Of a stretch of DNA of 64,000 bases, positions 59,937-64,000 are shown in pieces. Location: contig NZ_JAJISP010000005.1 in NCBI RefSeq assembly GCF_022132145.1, forward strand, positions 352,523 through 416,522, read 5' to 3'. A program made the position numbers and the translations under genes. How positions within the stretch are numbered: position 1 is the first letter of the stretch; the number at the start of each line of letters is the position of its first letter. This stretch comes from Pseudomonas sp. MMS21 TM103. Its GTDB lineage: Bacteria > Pseudomonadota > Gammaproteobacteria > Pseudomonadales > Pseudomonadaceae. Under the pieces are notes generated by a model. That model saw only the letters and a program-made list of their open reading frames with translations, did not search any database and was not told the DNA's origin.

Positions 59937-60857
59937 ATGAGCGCAAGACACTTTCTCTCGCTGAAGGACTGCACACCGCAAGAACTGGTGAGCCTGATCC
60001 GCCGCGGCATGGAGCTTAAGGACTTGCGCAACCGTGGCGTGCTGTTCGAGCCGCTGAAGAACCGCGTGCTGGGGATGATTTTCGAGAAAGCCTCGACCCG
60101 GACCCGCCTGTCGTTCGAGGCGGGCATGATCCAGCTTGGCGGGCAGGCGATCTTTTTGTCGCCGCGCGACACCCAGCTTGGCCGTGGCGAACCGATCGGC
60201 GATGCGGCCATCGTCATGTCGCGCATGCTCGATGCGGTGATGATCCGCACCTTCGCCCACAGCACCCTGACCGAGTTCGCCGCGAGTTCACGAGTGCCGG
60301 TGATCAATGGCTTGTCCGACGACCTGCACCCCTGCCAGCTGCTGGCCGACATGCAGACCTTCCACGAACAGCGCGGCAGCATCAAAGGCAAGACCGTGGC
60401 CTGGATCGGCGACGGCAACAACATGTGCAACTCCTATATAGAAGCCGCGCAGCAATTCGACTTCCAACTGCGCATCGCCTGCCCCGAAGGCTATGAGCCG
60501 CACCCCCAGTTCCTGGCTCAGGCCGAGGATCGGGTGACGATCTTCCGCGACCCGCGCGAGGCGGTAGCCGGTGCGCACCTGGTAAGCACCGATGTCTGGG
60601 CCTCGATGGGCCAGGAGGAAGAAATCGCCGAGCGCCTCAAGTTGTTCACGCCCTATCAGGTCAACCGCGCCCTGCTCGATGCCGCTGCCGAAGACGTGCT
60701 ATTCCTGCACTGCCTGCCGGCCCACCGCGGCGAAGAGATCAGCGAAGACCTGCTCGACGACCCGCGCTCGGCGGCCTGGGACCAGGCGGAGAACCGCCTG
60801 CATGCGCAAAAGGCCCTGCTCGAATTTCTGGTCGAGCCGGCGTATCACCACGCATGA
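59937..60857 (+). CDS. argF: Anabolic ornithine carbamoyltransferase
   Basis: 306 residues. It transfers the carbamoyl group to ornithine to give citrulline. The carbamoyl-phosphate site is EKASTRTRLSFE (about 45-56) and the ornithine site is LHCLPAHRGEE (about 264-274); IGDGNNMCNSYIEAA lies at about 154. The length and sequence suit the anabolic form rather than the longer catabolic ArcB. Its stop overlaps the start of an ABC ATPase gene. Confidence 0.96.
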   Translation: MSARHFLSLKDCTPQELVSLIRRGMELKDLRNRGVLFEPLKNRVLGMIFEKASTRTRLSFEAGMIQLGGQAIFLSPRDTQLGRGEPIGDAAIVMSRMLDAVMIRTFAHSTLTEFAASSRVPVINGLSDDLHPCQLLADMQTFHEQRGSIKGKTVAWIGDGNNMCNSYIEAAQQFDFQLRIACPEGYEPHPQFLAQAEDRVTIFRDPREAVAGAHLVSTDVWASMGQEEEIAERLKLFTPYQVNRALLDAAAEDVLFLHCLPAHRGEEISEDLLDDPRSAAWDQAENRLHAQKALLEFLVEPAYHHA

Positions 60858-61963
60858 GCACCCCCCTGCTGCTGAACCTGCGTGACTTGAGCTGCGGCTA
60901 CCCCGAGCACAAGGTGGTGCAGAACCTCCATCTGCACCTCAACGCCGGCGACATCGGCTGCCTGCTCGGCCCGTCAGGCTGCGGCAAGACCACTACCCTG
61001 CGCGCCATCGCCGGCTTCGAGCCGGTGCTCGAGGGCGAGATTCAACTGGCCGACGAGGTGATTTCCCGCGCCGGGTTCACCCTGGCGCCGGAGAAGCGCC
61101 GAATCGGCATGGTGTTCCAGGACTACGCGCTGTTCCCGCACCTGAGCGTGGCGGAAAACATTGCCTTCGGCATTCGCCAGCAACCCAACTGCGAACGCAT
61201 CACCGGCGAACTGTTGGAGCTGGTCAAACTCAGCCACCTGAGCAAGCGCTATCCCCACGAGCTGTCCGGCGGCCAGCAACAGCGGGTGGCCCTGGCCCGC
61301 GCACTGGCCCCGGAGCCACGCCTGCTGCTGCTCGACGAACCCTTTTCCAACCTCGATGGCGAGTTGCGCCGACGCTTGAGCCATGAGGTTCGCGACATTC
61401 TCAAAGCCCGCGGCACCAGTGCGATTCTGGTGACCCATGACCAGGAAGAGGCCTTCGCCGTCAGCGATCATGTCGGCGTCTTTCATGAGGGCCGACTGCA
61501 GCAATGGGATACCCCGTACAACCTCTACCACGAACCACTGACTCCCTTCGTCGCCAGCTTCATTGGCCAGGGCTACTTTATTCGCGGCCAGTTGCTCAGC
61601 CCGGACACGGTGCAGACCGAACTGGGCCTGATTCGCGGCAATCGCGCCTATACCTGGGCGAGCGGCAGCGCAGTGGATGTGCTGCTGCGCCCGGACGACA
61701 TCGTCTACGCCCCGGACAGCGAGCTGAAAGCACTGATCGTCGGCAAGACCTTCCTCGGCGCCGCCACCCTCTACCGCCTGCAACTGGCGACCGGCAGCCT
61801 GCTGGAATCGCTGTTCCCCAGCCATGCCGACCACCGCCCTGGCGAACACGTCGGCATTCGTGTGGCGGCCGATCACCTGGTGGTGTTCCCCGCCCCCGGC
61901 AGCATCGCCGCCCACATTAACCTCGGCGATTCCAGCGTGCGCCGCTTCAGTAGCGCCAGCTGA
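60854..61963 (+). CDS. ABC transporter ATP-binding protein
   Basis: 369 residues. The nucleotide-binding domain has Walker A GPSGCGKTTTLR (about 37-48), signature LSGGQQQR (about 137), Walker B LLLLDEPFSNLD (about 155) and the His switch THDQEE. The C-terminal 130 residues form a TOBE-like domain (LLRPDDIVYAPDSE), typical of importers of the polyamine/iron (PotA/FbpC) type. The start overlaps the argF stop, so it is in operon with it; the partner permease and binding protein are not nearby. Substrate unknown. Confidence 0.93.
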   Translation: MSTPLLLNLRDLSCGYPEHKVVQNLHLHLNAGDIGCLLGPSGCGKTTTLRAIAGFEPVLEGEIQLADEVISRAGFTLAPEKRRIGMVFQDYALFPHLSVAENIAFGIRQQPNCERITGELLELVKLSHLSKRYPHELSGGQQQRVALARALAPEPRLLLLDEPFSNLDGELRRRLSHEVRDILKARGTSAILVTHDQEEAFAVSDHVGVFHEGRLQQWDTPYNLYHEPLTPFVASFIGQGYFIRGQLLSPDTVQTELGLIRGNRAYTWASGSAVDVLLRPDDIVYAPDSELKALIVGKTFLGAATLYRLQLATGSLLESLFPSHADHRPGEHVGIRVAADHLVVFPAPGSIAAHINLGDSSVRRFSSAS

Positions 61964-62097
61964 GTCCAGGCCAGGACGCGCAGGCAGTTCATATAAACCC
62001 TGGAGTGCCCCAAATTCGGCGCACTGTCCATCCGCCGGGCGACTTAGGAGCGCAGCGACGACCCGCGGCGAGTGACACCCGCCGCTGGCTCAGGCCG

Positions 62098-62904
62098 CTA
62101 ATCCTCGCTCAAGCACAAGCGTCCACTGGCCACCAACAGCGCCTGACCGGCGATCTTGACGCGCTCACCCTCAAGCCGGCAGTGCAACTCGCCGCCCCGG
62201 GCCGAGCACTGGTAGGCACTCAGTTCGCTCTTGCCCAAGCGCTCGGCCCAATAAGGCGTGAGCATGCAATGGGTCGAGCCGGTGACCGGGTCTTCATTGA
62301 TGCCGATTGCCGGGGCAAAGTAGCGCGAGACGAAATCATGCCGTTCGCCTGGCGCCGTGATCAGCACGCCCAAGCCCGGTAACTCGGCCAGGGCTGGCAA
62401 GTTCGGCTGGAACGCACGCACCGCCGCTTCCGACGCCAGGATCACCAGCAGTTCCTGGATGCCCTGCTGGCCTTGCAGTGCCAATACCCCGTGCACCGGC
62501 ATGCCCATGGCCCGCTCGACCTGCACGGTCAACTCACAAGGCTCAGCCCTGCGCAGCGGGAAATCCAGCACCAGCCGGCCCGCCTCCCGACTCACCCGCA
62601 GAGCCCCGGACTGGCAGGTAAAGTCGATGCACTCACCCGGCTCGGCATAGCATTCGAACAGCACCTGGGCACTGGCCAGGGTGGCGTGCCCGCACAAGGG
62701 CACCTCGGCGAGTGGGGTAAACCAGCGGATATGCCAGGCGGCGCCCTCCTTCACCAGAAACGCGGTTTCCGCCAGGTTGTGCTCCGCGGCGATCTGCTGC
62801 ATCAGCGCGGTGCTGAGCCAGCTGTCCAGGCGATAGACCATGGCCGGGTTACCGGAAAACGGGCGATTGGTGAAGGCGTCGACCTGATGGAATTCGAGTT
62901 GCAT
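62098..62904 (-). CDS. PhzF-family isomerase-like protein
   Basis: 268 residues. The PhzF fold duplicates two similar halves: the first begins FHQVDAFTNRPFSGNPAMVY; the conserved Glu is in AAEHNLAETAFLV (about 43-50). The second half holds FAPAIGINEDPVTGSTHCMLTPYWAERLGK. PhzF isomerises in phenazine synthesis, but most family members outside that cluster have no known function and no phenazine genes are nearby. I chose the start at 62904; AGGAG lies upstream. Confidence 0.9.
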   Translation of the reverse strand: MQLEFHQVDAFTNRPFSGNPAMVYRLDSWLSTALMQQIAAEHNLAETAFLVKEGAAWHIRWFTPLAEVPLCGHATLASAQVLFECYAEPGECIDFTCQSGALRVSREAGRLVLDFPLRRAEPCELTVQVERAMGMPVHGVLALQGQQGIQELLVILASEAAVRAFQPNLPALAELPGLGVLITAPGERHDFVSRYFAPAIGINEDPVTGSTHCMLTPYWAERLGKSELSAYQCSARGGELHCRLEGERVKIAGQALLVASGRLCLSED

Positions 62905-63246
62905 GGGTGAAACTCCTGGCATGTGTAAGGCCTAGCATGCCGTGGCCGCCGGCATGGCGCCCGCTACAGTCGCCCCGGATAACGGCATTACAGCTGCACT
63001 GTATCAATGCGCAACGAACGGGGACGGTGCGTAACCTGATCGTAAAACGTCATCAAACAATATCTAAATCCATATAAATCATGCACTTGTAAATTATGGC
63101 ACGCCACCTGCTATGACCAGCCTCGGTCAGCACAACGGCGTGTCTGCCACACATCCGACAACGACGTCACGGTACCCCGCTCATCTTTGAGCCCTGGGCA
63201 CTGTGGCGTTTTTTTTTGCGATTTTGGCCCATATAGGAAGCATGCC
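62905..63246. other. Divergent intergenic region with T9 tract
   Basis: 342 bases before the porin-type gene. A nine-T run lies at 63209-63217, about 30 bases before the ATG. It is AT-richer near 63050-63100 (caaacaatatctaaatccatataaatc), which may hold a promoter. No ORF is supported. Confidence 0.4.
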
Positions 63247-64000
63247 ATGCGCCCGATAACTCTCTCTTTTTTGTCCCTGGCCATCGCCAGCAGCACCTTC
63301 AGCCACGCCGCTTGTGCCACCCAACCGTTGAGCACCCTGATCACTGAAGGCAAACCGATCCTCGACCTGCGCTACCGCTACGAACACGTTGACCAGGACA
63401 ACGCCCTGAACAACGCCAACGCCCAGACCCTGCGCACCCGCGTCGGCTTCCAGAGCGGCAAGTGGTACGGCCTCTCCGCCCTGATCGAGGCCGACAACGT
63501 CAGCCGTATCGGCGATGCCAGCTACAACAGCACGCGCAACGGCCAGGGCGACTACGCGGTGGTCGCCGACCCGGACGGCAGCGAGGTCAACCAGGCCCTG
63601 CTGCGCTATGACCACAGCCTGGGCAGCGCGGTCGTTGGCCGTCAGCGCATCAATCTGGACAACCAGCGCTTCGTCGGCGGCGTCGCCTGGCGGCAGAACG
63701 AGCAGACCTATGACGGCGTGCTCGGCCAGCTCAAGCCGCTGGACGGCCTGACCCTGACTTACGCCTACCTCGACAACATCAACAGCATCTTCGGCCCGGG
63801 CAACGGCCGCTTCGACACGGCGGCCAGCCCGGCCAATATCGAAGGCCACAGCCATCTGCTGAATGCCCAGTACGTGCTCATGCCCGAGCTGACCGCCACC
63901 GCCTACCAGTACCGCCTGGGCCTGGATAACCTGGCGCTGGGCAATCAATCGAGCCAGACCACCGGGGTACGCCTCAATGGCGCCATCTCGGGCGTCAGCT
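63247..64000 (+). CDS. Alginate-export-type outer-membrane porin, N-terminal part
   Basis: The first 251 codons; the frame is open at the window edge. Residues 1-21 are a signal peptide (LSFLSLAIASSTFSHA). The body shows the beta-strand pattern and motifs I associate with alginate-export (AlgE-like, PF13372) family barrels: PILDLRYRYEHVDQD, LRTRVGFQSGKWYG, VGRQRINLDNQRFVGGVAWRQNEQTYD. AGGAAG precedes the ATG. This family includes many porins other than AlgE, so alginate itself is not implied. Confidence 0.75.
   Translation, partial: MRPITLSFLSLAIASSTFSHAACATQPLSTLITEGKPILDLRYRYEHVDQDNALNNANAQTLRTRVGFQSGKWYGLSALIEADNVSRIGDASYNSTRNGQGDYAVVADPDGSEVNQALLRYDHSLGSAVVGRQRINLDNQRFVGGVAWRQNEQTYDGVLGQLKPLDGLTLTYAYLDNINSIFGPGNGRFDTAASPANIEGHSHLLNAQYVLMPELTATAYQYRLGLDNLALGNQSSQTTGVRLNGAISGVS

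Noticed and set aside
62098..62904. Phenazine biosynthesis from the PhzF-family gene
   Set aside because: No other phz genes are in the window and most PhzF-family members act outside that pathway.
1..64000. tRNA, rRNA, IS elements, prophage, attachment sites
   Set aside because: I found no cloverleaf-like tRNA, transposase, integrase or flanking inverted repeats with target duplications. Absence is by eye only.

Overview
The window is ordinary high-GC gammaproteobacterial chromosome. Gene content and order point to Pseudomonas in the broad sense: mrpA(B)CDEFG beside pdxH; dinG, OmpA-type lipoproteins and a quiP-like acylase; dcd-apbC-metG; rnfABCDGE-nth; gloA-argG-motY-pyrC-rnt-peroxiredoxin-bfd-bfr-grxD; and argF plus an ABC ATPase. 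From memory these runs match blocks of the P. aeruginosa chromosome, brought together here with some breakpoints. I see no prophage, insertion sequence, integron, CRISPR array, rRNA or tRNA.

Layout. 0-8.5 kb: a truncated CAP-like secreted protein, ppiC, a carboxymuconolactone decarboxylase-like protein, an Arg/Asp/His-repeat exported protein, a divergent pair of sulfur-compound exporters (eamA and TauE/SafE type), tandem universal stress proteins, a YebC paralogue, a DUF488 protein and a lipoprotein. 8.6-14 kb: an FAD dehydrogenase, an orphan polyamine-binding protein behind a candidate NtrC site, and a coupled DMT exporter plus Cds1-like PLP enzyme. 14.3-20.5 kb: a six-gene Mrp Na+/H+ antiporter operon with a promoter candidate and a long leader hairpin, then a SlyB-type lipoprotein. 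21-36 kb: pdxH, OmpA-family lipoproteins (two in tandem), an esterase, dinG, a DUF1145 plus collagen-like secreted protein pair, two SEC-C proteins, a LEA2 lipoprotein, a DUF2489 protein and the acylase. 36-49.7 kb: a possible sRNA, nadE, dcd, a cold-shock gene, apbC, metG and the Rnf operon, whose rnfC carries 192-bp tandem repeats. 49.7-64 kb: housekeeping, iron-storage and redox genes with a Fur-overlapped bfd promoter, a molybdopterin oxidoreductase, a broken lipoprotein gene, argF with an ABC ATPase, a PhzF-family enzyme, and the start of an alginate-export-type porin gene.

Functional links. Rnf pumps ions using ferredoxin/NADH and is co-transcribed with nth. Bfd and bacterioferritin form the iron release and storage pair, flanked by a peroxiredoxin and the CGFS glutaredoxin. 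Mrp provides Na+/alkali tolerance. Most genes are core genes. The least explained items are the expanded rnfC repeats, the mrp leader hairpin, the possible sRNA upstream of nadE, the collagen-like protein, and the pseudogene at 59.2-59.6 kb. I did not find a convincing new multi-gene system.
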